Shown here piece by piece: positions 47,950-59,455 of a stretch of DNA of 64,000 bases. The DNA comes from Epiperipatus broadwayi (taxonomy: Eukaryota > Onychophora > Udeonychophora > Euonychophora > Peripatidae): the NCBI GenBank assembly GCA_028023455.1, contig JAQFVV010012416.1:7357594-7421593 (forward strand), read 5' to 3'. The notes beneath the pieces are model-generated. The model saw nothing but the letters and a program-made list of their open reading frames with translations, was not told the origin of the DNA and did not search any database. The translations under genes were made by a program, and so were the position numbers. Position 1 is the stretch's first letter. Each line of letters starts with the position of its first letter.

Positions 47950-48012
47950 GTCATAAAGAATCACTTGCATTAAAAATCCTCTGCGATGACCTTTTAATTC
48001 TTAATTTGTTTG
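47950..48012 (+). CDS. Candidate internal exon on the plus strand (63 bp)
   Basis: A strong acceptor (GGTTTATCTTTCACTTAG) precedes 63 bases with a single open frame, HKESLALKILCDDLLILNLF, and a consensus-like donor G|GTATGT. Phase in: two bases complete a codon; phase out: one base. It is phase-compatible with the candidate exon at 50147-50237 in that exon's third frame (junction codon alanine). The product is not recognised. The open stretch is short, so the splice sites carry most of the weight. Confidence 0.35.
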
Positions 48013-48019
48013 GTATGTA

Positions 48020-49535
48020 TTTAAGGTTTCTAAAAATTGTTTATTCCAATATTCATGAAAATGTTAAACAGAATATTTTGAAATATTGCTTTACATCTTG
48101 CCATATAAATCTTAGTGGAGATAAGCTTTTATTGTTTTTTTATCATTAATCATGAAGCTTGATGTCAATATTTTGCATAGTGAGTTTTTGGAAAGTATTA
48201 AATTTGATCTAATGTTTAAGAAAGAACAATAATTAAATCATATGTAAGAACGTTGTGTCAAAAGGCCATCTATAAAATTTGTTGAGGTAACCTGAAATTG
48301 GAAAAACAATCATGGGTTTCTGATTGTCCACATAATTGCATTTTGGAACGCACAGCCAGTTTGGGGTTGGGAATATTCTGCAAAGCTTGTTAAAAGCTTA
48401 TTTTGTGAGCTCTGTATATAACATTTGTAAATACAAGCTTATTAAATTAGGTCATATGACATCTGATTTGATTTTTTTTTAATAATAGTTTATTATATGT
48501 TATTTGACTTATTTGATGTATCTTCATAAGATCTCTTGTAGCAAGATAGACTAGCCCAATCTCAATATGTAAATGGTTTTCCCAATTTTACCAATATGGA
48601 TGACTGATAATTGGTAATGTTGATGTCAATCAGAGGATCAATAATTTGTAATATATTAAAAAGTATCATCAACAGACATTGTATTTCAATGAATTATTTC
48701 TAAAATCTACTCTTTTTTTATATTGAAAATATAAGAACATTTAAATAAATAAAAGCAGTTTTGTTTTATAACATTTTTATGATTCATTCCAAGGCAATAA
48801 AAATAAATTATTTTGTACCAATATCAAAAAACAAACAAAAAAACAATTGGATACATGTTAAGAGTAACTTGGATTACCTGCCTTTCTATAATACCCTTTC
48901 TTTTCTTTGCCCTATTTGGTTTACTAGATTGGTAAATAACACTCCCCAATTTACATTGCACCAGCTCTGTCATATATTGTAAGTTTGAGTAATCAATTGA
49001 TGCACAAAGTAGGCTTGTTAAATCCTTTCCCAGTAATGTCCTATCTATATTCCCAGACTAATTTTTGGCAAGAGCTTTAAAACCTGGGTTTACATGCATC
49101 TGCATTTTTTTGAATCCATTCACTTATTGCTCTTGAGGTATCAGCTTGAAAGAGCTGGAGAGGAATAGTCAACGTCTTTGTTTAGTCAATGAAGACACAC
49201 ATTTGTGCTCAACCCATCATTCTGTTTCCCAAATATCGCACTGCCTTATAAAGATACTGACAATGTTATTCCTTTTATTTTTCTAAAAAAAAAAATATTG
49301 GCATTCAGACTTAAGACATAATTGGATGTTTCTTAAAAAAACTTGCAATGAAGAATTTGAAAGTACCGATGAATAAGCTGCTTTCTCTCTAATAATTTGA
49401 TTTAAGCATCCAAATAAAATTCTCCAATTACAGAAAAAAGCATTCATGCTTTACAATATATATCACAATCCTATCTCCATTAATTAGATATGTCTGGATG
49501 TATATAAATAAGTAAAAAAAAAAAAAAAGAGGACG
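48020..49535. other. AT-rich spacer with further weak exon-like pieces
   Basis: A piece at 48929-48979 has a good pyrimidine tract and TTACTAG acceptor, GTAAGT donor and one open frame (LVNNTPQFTLHQLCHI). Another around 49057-49135 has acceptor TATATTCCCAG and one open frame. Each would fit the other in phase but not the exon at 50147. Left unannotated as genes. Confidence 0.3.
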
Positions 49536-49539
49536 GGAG

Positions 49540-49790
49540 AAGTCTTGTGGTATAATGGTAATAAATCTGTCACCACTGCATATAATCTTTGTTTGAATTC
49601 TATTTTGGATTTCTCTTTCGTGTAGTTAGTCCATAATAAACTCAGCTGGTCAGTAACTAGATATCTAGTTATTCATAGCCGGAAGATATAGCAAGAGTGA
49701 AAAAGCACTCAAGTTCTCACCATACCTAACATTTGGCAAGCCTAGAAAATAAAGCTTCTTCCTTCACTGCTCTATGAGTGGTAATGTCGT
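49540..49790 (+). repeat. tRNA-derived SINE
   Basis: A-box-like TTGTGGTATAATGGTAA and B-box-like GTTTGAATTCT about 35 bases later, followed by a body shared with 43862-44165 (ACTAGATATCTAGTTATTC, CTCAAGTTCTCACCA, CTGCTCTATGAG). The A-containing tract at its left (49514-49528) may be the tail of another element. Confidence 0.65.
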
Positions 49791-50146
49791 AGAGGGCTTT
49801 GCTCTGTAACGTGCTATTTATAGATAATCTACATTCACGTAGGTATGTGTGTATATAAATATTTATCTGAACCTAGAGTTCACCATCAAATCTCTTAAAC
49901 TGAAGTTGAATGGCATAGAATGTATAAAACAAAGAAATTAAAAGGAGATAAAAAAAAATTAACGAGTGGGAAAACAAGAAATGTTAGAAGTTTAAAGTAA
50001 CAATCTTTTCATTCTATTAAACGCTTAAATTATTTTTTTTTATATATTATTTTGCTAATCAGATTATTTGTTAGAAAATTATGATTCATCTAGAATGTAT
50101 AATAGTCTTTACATAACTAATGGCAAGGCAATGGCTTTTCCAACAG

Positions 50147-50237
50147 CCTTCCGCCCCTGCTCCGGAAATGAAGAAAACATTTACCAGGCTGACAAGATTG
50201 GTGAAAGTTCAAGTACTTTTGCACTCTTGTTTTACAA
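50147..50237 (+). CDS. Candidate internal exon on the plus strand (91 bp)
   Basis: GC-richer than its surroundings, flanked by a good acceptor (GGCTTTTCCAACAG, with branch-like CATAACTAATGG upstream) and a consensus donor (ACAA|GTAAGA). Two frames are open. Third frame: FRPCSGNEENIYQADKIGES then STFALLFY. First frame: PSAPAPEMKKTFTRLTRLVK and onward. The third frame fits the candidate exon at 47950 in phase; the first fits the acceptor CATCAG at 51516-51522 of the terminal exon. Both cannot hold without another exon. I do not recognise the protein. This is one of the best host-exon candidates in the window. Confidence 0.45.
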
Positions 50238-50799
50238 GTAAGATACCCATTTACTACCACACACCTCTACTGTGTAGGAATTGGAAAGCCTGGTGAATGA
50301 TACTTTATTATTGTTAATCTAGTGCTATGAGTACTGGACAACAGAGCTAAAGATTTTTGTATTAATTTTCAATTAATGATAGCAATATAAAGTCTATTTG
50401 GTCAAAAGAAAAAAAACACTATGCTCACTCTTCCTATTGGGTATGATCCCTCCTCCCAAGGGAATTAATCATAAATAATTATAAAATGTATTCATAGTGA
50501 AATGATTAAAAATAATTATAACTACATTATTGTTTGAAAGTAGTACAAATATATTAAAAAATTACAATTGCGCTCTTATTATCATTTCATCTTTTCGGGC
50601 AATATGAGAATAGATAGACATTTAAAGTTTTAAACTGGACTACGAGATATTATAAAAGACCAAACCATATGCGAGTACGGATGAAATAAGGAAGTTAGCT
50701 GGTGTAATGTGGAGAAGTGACTTGCAAATCAGAAAAAATGACTTATGGATTAGCCAGCTATATGAAAGAAAAATACTAATCAGATTTAGAACAAGAAAA

Positions 50800-50895
50800 A
50801 AATTTCCAAGTTTACTCAATTCGGATTTGAACTCGGCTCATATGGAATAACAAATAAAGGCAATGGCAATAACATTCATTATATCATGCGATTCA
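50800..50895 (-). repeat. Worn tRNA-like SINE head
   Basis: On the minus strand an A-box-like GCATGATATAATGAATG and a B-box-like GAGTTCAAATCCG with the correct spacing. Body not traced. Confidence 0.4.
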
Positions 50896-50899
50896 TTTT

Positions 50900-51510
50900 C
50901 GAAATATATACATACATAAATTTTAAAAATCCCTAAACTAACAAAAACAATAATAGTAGTAAAATATTTCTAATCATTTAAAATTATAAGAAAATATATA
51001 TACAGAAAAAAGGTTGGATAAATTAAAAAGCTTTAAAAAATAATAATAATTCTAAAGAAAAGAAGGTGATAAACCCTTCACACATGCGGCGTACTACAAT
51101 ATTTAATAATAATAATCTTTATTTTTAAATAACTACGGCAAAAAAAAAAAAACCTTACCCTTAAAGTATAATAAAAAAGACAGAAAATAATTAAGATATC
51201 TTTATTATTGATAAAATGAAATTAATTAAACACACAGACAGTCTAAAGCTGAAGTATTAATTAAATGAACAGCCGTTATACAAGCACTAAAAAATATTTT
51301 AAAAACCTATAACTAAAACTCTACTTAGCAGATCTAATTCACAAAAAAAAAGAGGTTAAAAAAATAAAAACCTTAACATATTTGTCATAAAAACTATCCT
51401 GTTTTAGACATTACTCCCTCAATAGCATGGAGATCTTTTTTCCCAATGAAAAGTATAAAGCTGCTTTCAACAGTTTTATACTTCCATAATTACTTTGGAA
51501 CTATTTATAT
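50900..51510. other. AT-rich spacer
   Basis: Nothing supported. Confidence 0.45.
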
Positions 51511-51515
51511 TTTAG

Positions 51516-51807
51516 ACATCAGAAGACGTTTTAAATCACTATCTCAATCCAGGATCGGTTTCACGTAAATTATTCCAACAACATCCAATTCCGCAGCTTG
51601 TACATCTTCAAGAAATCACAAACATGACAGAATTTGCAAAGGAAAAGGACAAAGGCAGTGTAAAGTTGATTTTATAACAACACTACAGCAGTAGACGTTT
51701 AATCCCGTTATTATAAGAAAAACACAAAAGGCAATTGCCAATGATTATTTTTTTAACTTCTCAAACCAAAGTCTGCAATGAGTTAATCCTTTCGCTAGGG
51801 AAATAAA
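51516..51807 (+). CDS. Candidate 3'-terminal exon of a plus-strand gene, with poly(A) signal
   Basis: The acceptor ATTTATATTTTAG is followed by a 53-codon open frame to TAA at 51675-51677, beginning TSEDVLNHYLNPGS and ending AKEKDKGSVKLIL. An in-frame TAG lies directly at the splice site, as expected if coding begins there. A second AG (CATCAG) would start the exon six bases later at KDVLNHY. A polyadenylation signal AATAAA lies at 51802-51807, 125 bp past the stop. The composition is protein-like and less AT-biased than the surroundings. The product is not recognised; with the exons at 47950 and 50147 it may form the 3' part of a gene running left to right. Confidence 0.5.
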
Positions 51808-51809
51808 AT

Positions 51810-52360
51810 GTGACTCAACAGTCACATTTCGTCACACTTAACAAAAATATAAACAGAAATCAATGAGAAAGATATCTTGAAAAAATAATCTTTTAAAACT
51901 TTAAAAACAAAAAATCAACTACTGAATAATTATATATAAACACATATTAATAACACGTATATATATATTCATTGAATGTGTTAGAATTTAAAAGGGTGCG
52001 CATAAATACGCATAAATATTTAAAACTTTATATTAAACATAGGTAAAAGCATATGTAAACAATGGGAGTAAATCACCACCTCCCTCTAGGCTATGAATTT
52101 GTTTCAGAATTATTTATACTTTAACTGTGTTTTAATTTTAAGGACACATGTATATTATTAATAATCATTCAAATTTTGGGAAATTATATATACTTATCAT
52201 ATATGTAATTCTGCCATGTAATCTTTACCTTTATAATTTATCTCCCTTTCTCTTCAACCAAATTTATTTATTAATTGCACTTAGAAAACACGTCACTGAA
52301 GGAAGATAGTACAGATTAATTAATTGATGCTACATATAGTTAGTTTATCTTCCAATTTCA
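51810..52360. other. AT-rich spacer
   Basis: At 52055-52105, GGGAGTAAATCACC and CTAGGCTATGAATT match one end of the palindrome at 57183-57423, a lone end fragment. No gene supported. Confidence 0.45.
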
Positions 52361-52361
52361 G

Positions 52362-53175
52362 ATGTATTGCGGTTGAGAATTAACTTTGAATTCTGATATT
52401 GATAATATTGGTGAATCGATAGCTACTGAAATACTTTTAGAAAAAGACATGCAAGGAATAAATCTGGAAACAGTGACTTTTTCAGAGAAATTTGCTGATA
52501 ATGAACTGCTAAATATCATATGATCACCATTTCCTATGGTTACATAAACCATTAAAACAGTGACAAAACTCTCCATACAGTAGTGTCACCCAGTGAAAGC
52601 CATAGTATCAATAGATGCAAGAAAGTTTGTACATAAAATGCCTATCTAATGCTTTACTCATCCAATATCCCCAGACTAGTTTCCAGCTTGTAGCTTTCAC
52701 CAGTGAGTAGCCTTCGATCTAAGAGCACTGCACTTAGGATCTATTTCAATCCTCCAGCAGCCACCTTTTACTTTTTTGGATAACTTATAAAGCTATTAGT
52801 CAAAAATGAAAAATGATGTGTTCAATCCAAGATCATTCACTTGTATAATCCATATAGATCTGAACATTAATCACTATCTATTTTGGCATCATTTAATCTT
52901 TAATAAAAAGATAATGGATGACTGCTGGAGAGTTGCATTAGGAAGATGTAGATGCATTGCTCTCAGATCCATCGCTCCTCCCTAATGAAACCACATGCTA
53001 GAAATTAGTCTGAGAATATTGGATGAGTAGACACTAAATAGGAATTTTATGCACAAACCTTCCTGCATCCATTGACTATTATGGCTTACACTGAGTGGCA
53101 CTACTGTATGGAGAGTTTGTCATTGATAATGAACTGGCATATTTCCAATGTTACAGAGAGGGGAAATTTGTGTGA
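52362..53175 (+). pseudogene. Decayed reading frame split by a palindromic element
   Basis: After CCAATTTCAG the plus frame reads MYCG, a TGA stop, then an open run containing LNSDIDNIGESIATEIL, GINLETVTFSEKFADNEL to 52508. Here a palindromic element is inserted with a 13-bp duplication. Beyond it, taking one copy of the duplication, the same frame continues AYFQCYREGKFV to a TGA at 53173-53175. That the frame stays open across the removed insertion supports it being an old coding sequence. No family recognised; could be a host exon remnant or part of a transposon ORF. Confidence 0.4.
52509..53123. mobile_element. Palindromic retroposon-like element, family B, copy 2
   Basis: A 615-bp element flanked by a perfect 13-bp direct repeat TGATAATGAACTG (52496-52508 and 53124-53136). 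Left: CTAAATATCATATGATCACC, then AAAACTCTCCATACAGTAGT, GTGAAAGCCATAG, CCAGACTAGTTTC, AGAGCACTGCA. Right arm: TGCATTGCTCTCAGATCC, GAAATTAGTCTG, CTATTATGGCTTACACTGAG, ACTACTGTATGGAGAGTTTG. Same design as 7069-7374, with a longer middle (about 52745-52950). Long, non-fixed target duplications point to retroposition. Confidence 0.8.
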
Positions 53176-53179
53176 ATTA

Positions 53180-53690
53180 AAATTAGGGATAATGAATGTA
53201 GCATTGGGTGATTATATGGTTAAGGATTATGCAGAATATGTTAGCTAGAAAGAATTCAGAGCTGAATATAAAGAGTATGTCTATCAGGAAAAAATGAAGA
53301 TAATAATGTGATTTGTGTTGGTGGTGACAAATGACATTGTAAATAGGAATAATAAAAAAAAACAATGATATTTTGAGAATATAGTTAGGAGTCTGAAGTG
53401 AAAAAAATGATAGGTAGAGATAATGATATAATTGGCTAATTTTAAATAAAGCTTATGGGATTAATTTGAGACTAAAATATTTGTATGAGAATAATGGACA
53501 TGTGAGATGTATGTATTTGAAATATAAATTTATATAAAAAGAATGAGTAAGATGCTTAGAAAGATGGAATAGAATATTAGATAAGTTAATTTATAAAATA
53601 TATATATATACTATTCATTAAGAAAAAATAAAATAAAAGAAGATCCTAAAATATTAAAACTTTGTTTATAATTATGTAACAAGGATAAAG
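53180..53690. other. AT-rich spacer
   Basis: No gene supported. Confidence 0.45.
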
Positions 53691-54133
53691 TGTAACGAGC
53701 ACAGACGTTCGTTACATTGTTTTTTTATTTATTTATTAAACATGAAAGTAAATTAAAAAGTTCGCATTTAAAAATTTTCTTTAAGAATTAAAAATTGAAA
53801 TTAAATATCATCTTAAACTCTTATATATTAAATCGCACAGATAATGAAAAATTATTAAAATAAAACTTTATTAAAGAAAAAGTATTTTAAAACTAAATTT
53901 TAAAAAGATTTGGAGATAAAATTATATCTTTAAATTTATCTTTAAATATATCTTTGATTTGGAAAACAGGTTAATTAATCAGAAATGGAAATGATTGTTA
54001 ATTAGTTAAATGTAAACCAGCCTTGGGCATTTAAATGTAAAAACAGCGGTCAGATAGGAAAACAATAGAAACAAATAGCCAATGAAAAAAATCCATCGGG
54101 AAATCGGACCTCAGCGAAAGGATCATCACATCG

Positions 54134-54175
54134 ATGACATAATGTCAAGTCAATCCTTCGAATACGTATAAAAGG
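54134..54175 (+). promoter_or_regulatory. LTR promoter elements (TATA box and CRE-like site), copy 2
   Basis: ATGACATAATGTCA at 54134-54147 and TATAAAAGG at 54167-54175. Both are kept in copy 1; the CRE-like site there has the intact CG (GACGTAATGTC). Confidence 0.5.
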
Positions 54176-54833
54176 AAAATTTGGAAATTATTAATCAGTG
54201 AGTTATTATGATTATTACGATGTGACAGATAGATGTTAGTGCGGAGGTGCGGGAGAAGAGATTGAAGGACGCACGTTCAATCCCTCCAGTTTTGCTAGTA
54301 AAGAAAGAGAAATGAACTATCGTTTTTCTACATTGAGGACCAGTTAAAACAAAAACCTCCGGATGGATAAATAAATCGGCCAACAGAATATCAATCTTAG
54401 GACGACATGGGAATTCACGTTCATGGCAAGCAACGGAAAAAGATGAACATTTCTAAAACCGTAAGAACTTTCTAAGATAGATATAACGAACAATATTAAT
54501 TTGAAAACACTAAGAACTTTAAATTTTAAACTTTCCTAGTATTTAATTGTTACAAATAGAATCCTATCTGACCAAACTAAATTCTTTATTAATAGTGTTA
54601 TTTGATGTATTTTTTTTCTTATTTATGTAAAATCATTTCCATTTATTTATTTTTTTATTCTTTAAGTTTTTATCATGATTTTTTTGTTTTTCGTTAAATT
54701 AATTATATCAATGTTAAACTTAAGTCGGGTGTGAATGGCTGTATAGATTTGTAAAGTTATATTAGGGGAGGGTAATCTTAGGTTATTTGTTTAGTGGTTA
54801 AATTGGGTCAATGGATTGGATATATTGGTGTGA

Positions 54834-55142
54834 TTAGTAGATGTAATATTGATTCGCTACGGGCAGAATCGCTTCATACGCCGCACACTTCCGTTTGCCT
54901 ATGGAAGGAATTATAAGTCGGATACCGCAGTTCCTTTCTATGGAGTTTTTTGTTTTATTGCTCTTCTTTGCAGATAGATGTAATATTCCTATCTCATGAG
55001 AAGCAATTTCTTCTCTTAACTTTTTGTGCTGCCGTATTTTATTACATTGAATACATCGATATATCAGATGAATTGATGCCGGTTTGACTACAAATTTTAA
55101 CCTAAGGTTAAATAGGGATAGAATGTTTATTTTCAAAAGCAA
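54834..55142 (-). other. Antisense open frame inside LTR copy 2
   Basis: A 102-residue open frame, homologous to the 68-residue frame at 23313-23519 in the other copy; shared block LREEIASHEIGILHLSAKKS. Lysine-rich, no known domain. Confidence 0.35.
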
Positions 55143-55951
55143 ATCTATGTGGTCTATTCATACTTAACCCTAAATAAAAATGCATTAAATTTAAGTTGTT
55201 TATAGACGCTTGCATGGATTGGTTATCGGTTAAGTATGTTTTGGGTTTTCATATTTGACCAAAATATAGACATTCGATAAATAATGATACCTTACGGTGA
55301 GTATCTGAAATGTATTTATTCGGATGTCTTTTAAGTTATTGGTGACAATGCAAGTATCTTATGGTGAATACTATTGGGTTACGTATAAATTTCCCTCCGC
55401 AATTGTCAGTAATCAATAATTTTGTATTTTGATCGTTTATGTTTACTTTGAAATGTTTTTGACCGTGAAATCTATGTAACCGATCTATATTCAACATTAT
55501 AAACAAGCTTTCATAAATTTATCTGTGCGAACTTAATTAAAATGTAAAATTAGAATATAATAGTAATTAAATGTAAATTAAAGTCAAAAATCAAAGTTAA
55601 AAATAATGTTAAATGTTAAAATGTAAAACTAATACTAAAATAATTTTAAATCTTATATATATGTGCATAAATAAATGTTTGTATGCTAATTACTGGCAGT
55701 GGCTTATTTTATTTATTTTTTTAATGTTGGAATCTAATTAGATAAGATATTATATTATTTAATCTCTGCTATTCCACTGAGCTAGTGACATGGGCTAATG
55801 ACCGGAATCAAAATTTAAAAAAAAAAAAAATTTTTTTTTTTTTTTGACTGACGTATCTGCCTACTTTATAAATTTTTCTAGGTTCAAATGCCTAGATGGC
55901 GCCCGTAGTGCAGTTTACGTTAAGTCTCATTCTCCGGATCGTTACAAAAGA

Positions 55952-57180
55952 TATGAATAAATACAAAGAATTAAATATTTTTATAGGGAAAAAATTAACT
56001 TTGTAAACAGTAGAAAAGATACATGTGAGATATAAAGAAGAACCGCACTTTCAAAAACTGAATGGAAAGGGCTAAATAGATATGGTAAAGATAATAATAA
56101 TAAAAATGAGGGTATAAGAGTTACTGTTAAAAAGAACATCTTGGAAAGAAATTGTATAGAACATATATGGATTACAATAAAATCAAATAAAGAGATATGA
56201 ATGAGTAATATATTCATACAGGATACAATAGAAATAGAGAGAATACGAAAAAGTAAAATGAGAGTATCGAAAATGGTTTATAAAATAGTAATAGTAAATG
56301 AAATGATGGATCATATTAATGATATTGATGAAGAATTTAATTAGAGCACTATTGAAAAGGTTGTGTGAGAAAAGAGGACTGAAAACTGTAAATGTGAATA
56401 AAATATATGACATCTTTTCACAAAGACTTTATCTTGTGTTTGGAAAGTGGGAGTATTCATTTATATAATTAAATCTACAAAGAGCATGTGCATTAGCTTA
56501 TTAATATAACAGTTTATAAAAACATCACGCTATATAAATAAATGTCTTATTTAGATATGGATTTATATGGTTAAGGCAAAATCTAAAGTATATTGTTGAC
56601 TGTTAATAAATAAAGAAGAATCATGTAATATAAAAGGAATTAAAGTGTTTAGTATTGGGAAGAAAAGAGTATAGTAATGATCATAATATAACACTGATAA
56701 ATTGAGAGATAACTAATAACATTTAAAGAAAGAAAAGAATAGTTAAAATAAGCAAGGATGTTACATTTAATAATCTTATAAACAATTGTCAGTGAATGGA
56801 TATGGTGGAAAAGATTGCAAATGAGAATTAATTTATAACCAACAGGATTAATAAAACGAAAAATGGAGGATAAAAAACTTGAGAAAATACAAGATTGTAA
56901 TATACATGTACATATGTGTTTTCAAAAAGTTTTGATTTTCTGTTAGACATTTCTAATTTGAACATGACACACCACCCTGCTGATGTATAAGGTGGACTAC
57001 TGTTATATCTCCCAATTCACCTGACAAGAACAGTTCCTGAACAAAATACTGAATGAGAAGACAGTTGTGGTTTCTCTCTACAGATTAATATATGAATGAC
57101 TAACTGTTAATTCATTTGCATGTTTGGGATTCAATAAACCAGTTTTGTGTATGTTTGTATATACATAATTAAACACAGCT
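55952..57180. other. AT-rich spacer
   Basis: No gene supported; purine-rich on the plus strand at 55990-56400. Confidence 0.45.
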
Positions 57181-57182
57181 TA

Positions 57183-57423
57183 ATGTATATATGTAAATAA
57201 AAAAAGGTAATCATTCTCCTTCCCTAGGCTATAAATTAAAAGCACACTTAATGTTGAACAAAGGATCAAGAACAGAATGAATCCACCTATTCTTGGAGCT
57301 ATGCTTATAAATATCAGAAACTCCAAAAATAGGTGGATTCACTGTATTCTTGATCCTCTGTTCAACATTAAGAAAGCCAGCCTGGGAAAAGGTGATTTAC
57401 TCCCTTTGTTTATATACATATAG
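57183..57423. repeat. Palindromic element (about 240 bp)
   Basis: GTATATATGTAAAT, CCCTAGGCT, CTTAATGTTGAACAAAGGATC, AATCCACCTATT and GGAG on the left are mirrored by ACTCC, AATAGGTGGATT, GATCCTCTGTTCAACATTAAG, AGCCTGGGAA and GTTTATATACATAT on the right. Loop near 57298-57318. Confidence 0.85.
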
Positions 57424-58670
57424 TATTTAAACAATATTATAGAATTTGTGTATGAGTAGATATAAACAAAAATTTCAATGTTCATCAAAAAAATAAGATA
57501 CAAGCAACTAATATAATCAAACATTACAATTAATTCTTGTCTTTCAAAAACAGACTGTGGGTGAATAATTTTCAAATGATTCAAAGTATATGATGTGTGG
57601 TGACTCTGAGAATAAAAACTTGTCCAATAAACAGAAAATCTGATGCAGTTACATTCTATAATGCATTTTTTTTAAATAATGAATAAAGATTTACTAATTA
57701 AATATATAATTTAAGTAAAATGACATCACTGCTAAAAAAAAAACTCTCAGCAAATAGACTTATTAATTTGCAGATATTTACTTAATATTTTATTTTGTTT
57801 TTATTTTTATATATATAAATGTGTATACAAACTACTTTATTTATTGTAAAAAAATTAAAGATCACCTTTGAAATTTTATCTGGATCATTATTCTTGCGTA
57901 ATAAGTGTTAAGATTAGTGATAGTAATCCAGTATATCAAAATCTGAAATCAGTTTATAAAGAATACGAGTTAGTGTGGTCACATACATTATTACTAAAAT
58001 TTGCAGATGATATTTAATCCTCTCCAATAACCCATTAAACAAGATTTTGACATCAAGTTTTTTGATTAGCAACAAAAAGACAATAAGAGCTGTTTTATTA
58101 TTGCTAAGATTTATATTAATATGGCTTTTGAGATCTTAAGATAATTATTTTTAAAAAAAACTTATTCTTTTCGACAATTTTATAAATACTGATGAAAACA
58201 ATATTATGGAGATTTAACATGTTTCATATTAATTATAACTAAGTTGCTAATTTTGTAGCATTTTGGGATATTACAATGGTGCTACTACCGCTCAGGCTTT
58301 TCTTCACTTTTATGGTTAGTTTACCATTCACATTTTTACTTTTGCATTAAAAATTGGAACTAAAATTATTGATTTTAAAAAAATGTGAAGATGTCAGTAT
58401 CATACAGATTTCATTCAAATTTCCAAGTTCAAAGAAATCTGATAATGCACTGATCGGTTGTATCATAACACAAAGAAACTAATGGCATCACTAATTGGTA
58501 AATTCACTGGCCTCCGGTAACCCTGAACATGTTTTTTCTTTTGGTATTTTCAATAATTATTTACATATTTAAGCTTATTTATGCAAACATATTAGTAAAA
58601 TTTTTATTGTAAATCAAAAAAATGTGTGATTATGATTAGATTTTGAATCATAAAAGATAAAACCTAAACA
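57424..58670. other. AT-rich spacer
   Basis: No gene supported; may contain more of the LINE described next, but I cannot read it. Confidence 0.4.
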
Positions 58671-58671
58671 G

Positions 58672-59455
58672 ATGAACGGCATAGGACTACACTCAGTCAA
58701 AATCTTATTAATACAGTGTTTTTATAATATACTTACCAGATTATTTATGAAAAACCCAGATATGGAAGGGCCAATATTCCCAGAAGAAATAACTCTTACC
58801 GATAGGCAATCTCCCAAAAGTGGAAGGCTTTGGATTCAAAAGCAAATCTCTATAGTACTTAACCATCTAAAAATGAATAAGGCAGGAACAATGTTTAATA
58901 ACAAACTAAACTACTGGAACACATATGATCTTATGAATCTGGAAGAAATTAAAATTGACAATATTCTTTCGATTGGAATATTGAGGTTCTCCAGGTTGAC
59001 CAAACGTCTAAAATTGGAACCGAGGTTTGATTTTTTAATCAAGATTAACCTTGGGGCCTTGCCTACTGCTGACTTCCTACATAGTAAAGGGAATTATAAT
59101 CTGGACTCTATATATGCACTATGTAGGTGTAGTGATGAGACAATGGCACATATATTGGAGGAGTGTCAAATTTGGAATAGCATAAGAAACAATTTTAAAT
59201 CTCTCATTAAAAACAAAGAATCAGCTTGTGTAAATTTAAACTAAGGCCTTCAAGAGTGGACATTTTGGGGTCATAAGATTGGCAACATTTATAAATTTTT
59301 CCATTTGGTCATTGAGAAATATGACTATCTTCGAAAATGAAGAAGAATATGACATGATAAAAATGTCTTTACACTTACTAAAAGAAATTAAAGAATTAGA
59401 CCAAAAAATTTCTCAGAATTGGACGTTCAACCAGACCTAGTCCCTAATAAACCTA
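58672..59455 (+). pseudogene. Non-LTR retrotransposon (LINE) ORF2, C-terminal part
   Basis: A 190-residue open frame (58672-59244) with the layout of the polymerase C-terminus: GLHSVKILLIQCF near the start, KINLGALPTADFLHSKG at about 125-142, and a zinc knuckle C-R-C-(x)4-TMAHILEECQIW at about 152-168, followed by a basic RNNF. The LPT...CR.C...ET..HIL..C pattern is that of R2-like (RLE-type) elements, though similar knuckles occur in R1, I and Jockey clades. Beyond the stop, coding-like text continues in other frames: LQEWTFWGHKIGNIYKF and then EEEYDMIKMSLHLLKE to about 59440, so a frameshift has cut the original protein. No reverse-transcriptase catalytic motif is seen upstream in the readable part. 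Confidence 0.7.

Larger units (their letters stand above)
53691..55947 (+). mobile_element. Solo LTR of a Ty3/Gypsy-like retrotransposon, copy 2
   Basis: Begins TGTAACGAGCACAGAC and ends TCTCCGGATCGTTACA, i.e. TG...CA with TGTAACG/CGTTACA inverted tips, as is common in Gypsy LTRs. Flanked by a 4-bp direct repeat AAAG (53687-53690 and 55948-55951). 2257 bp, with no internal genes, so a solo LTR left by recombination. A core promoter (CRE-like site and TATA box, 54134-54175) sets the sense strand as plus, giving a U3 of about 0.5 kb and a very long R-U5. AATAAA occurs near 54367. The other copy is at 22550-24709, inverted. Gypsy assignment is inferred from end structure and target duplication size, not from coding sequence. 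Confidence 0.85.

Noticed and set aside
55981-56413. Two overlapping minus-strand frames rich in phenylalanine and serine
   Set aside because: Antisense to purine-rich DNA; hydrophobic by base composition, no recognisable protein.
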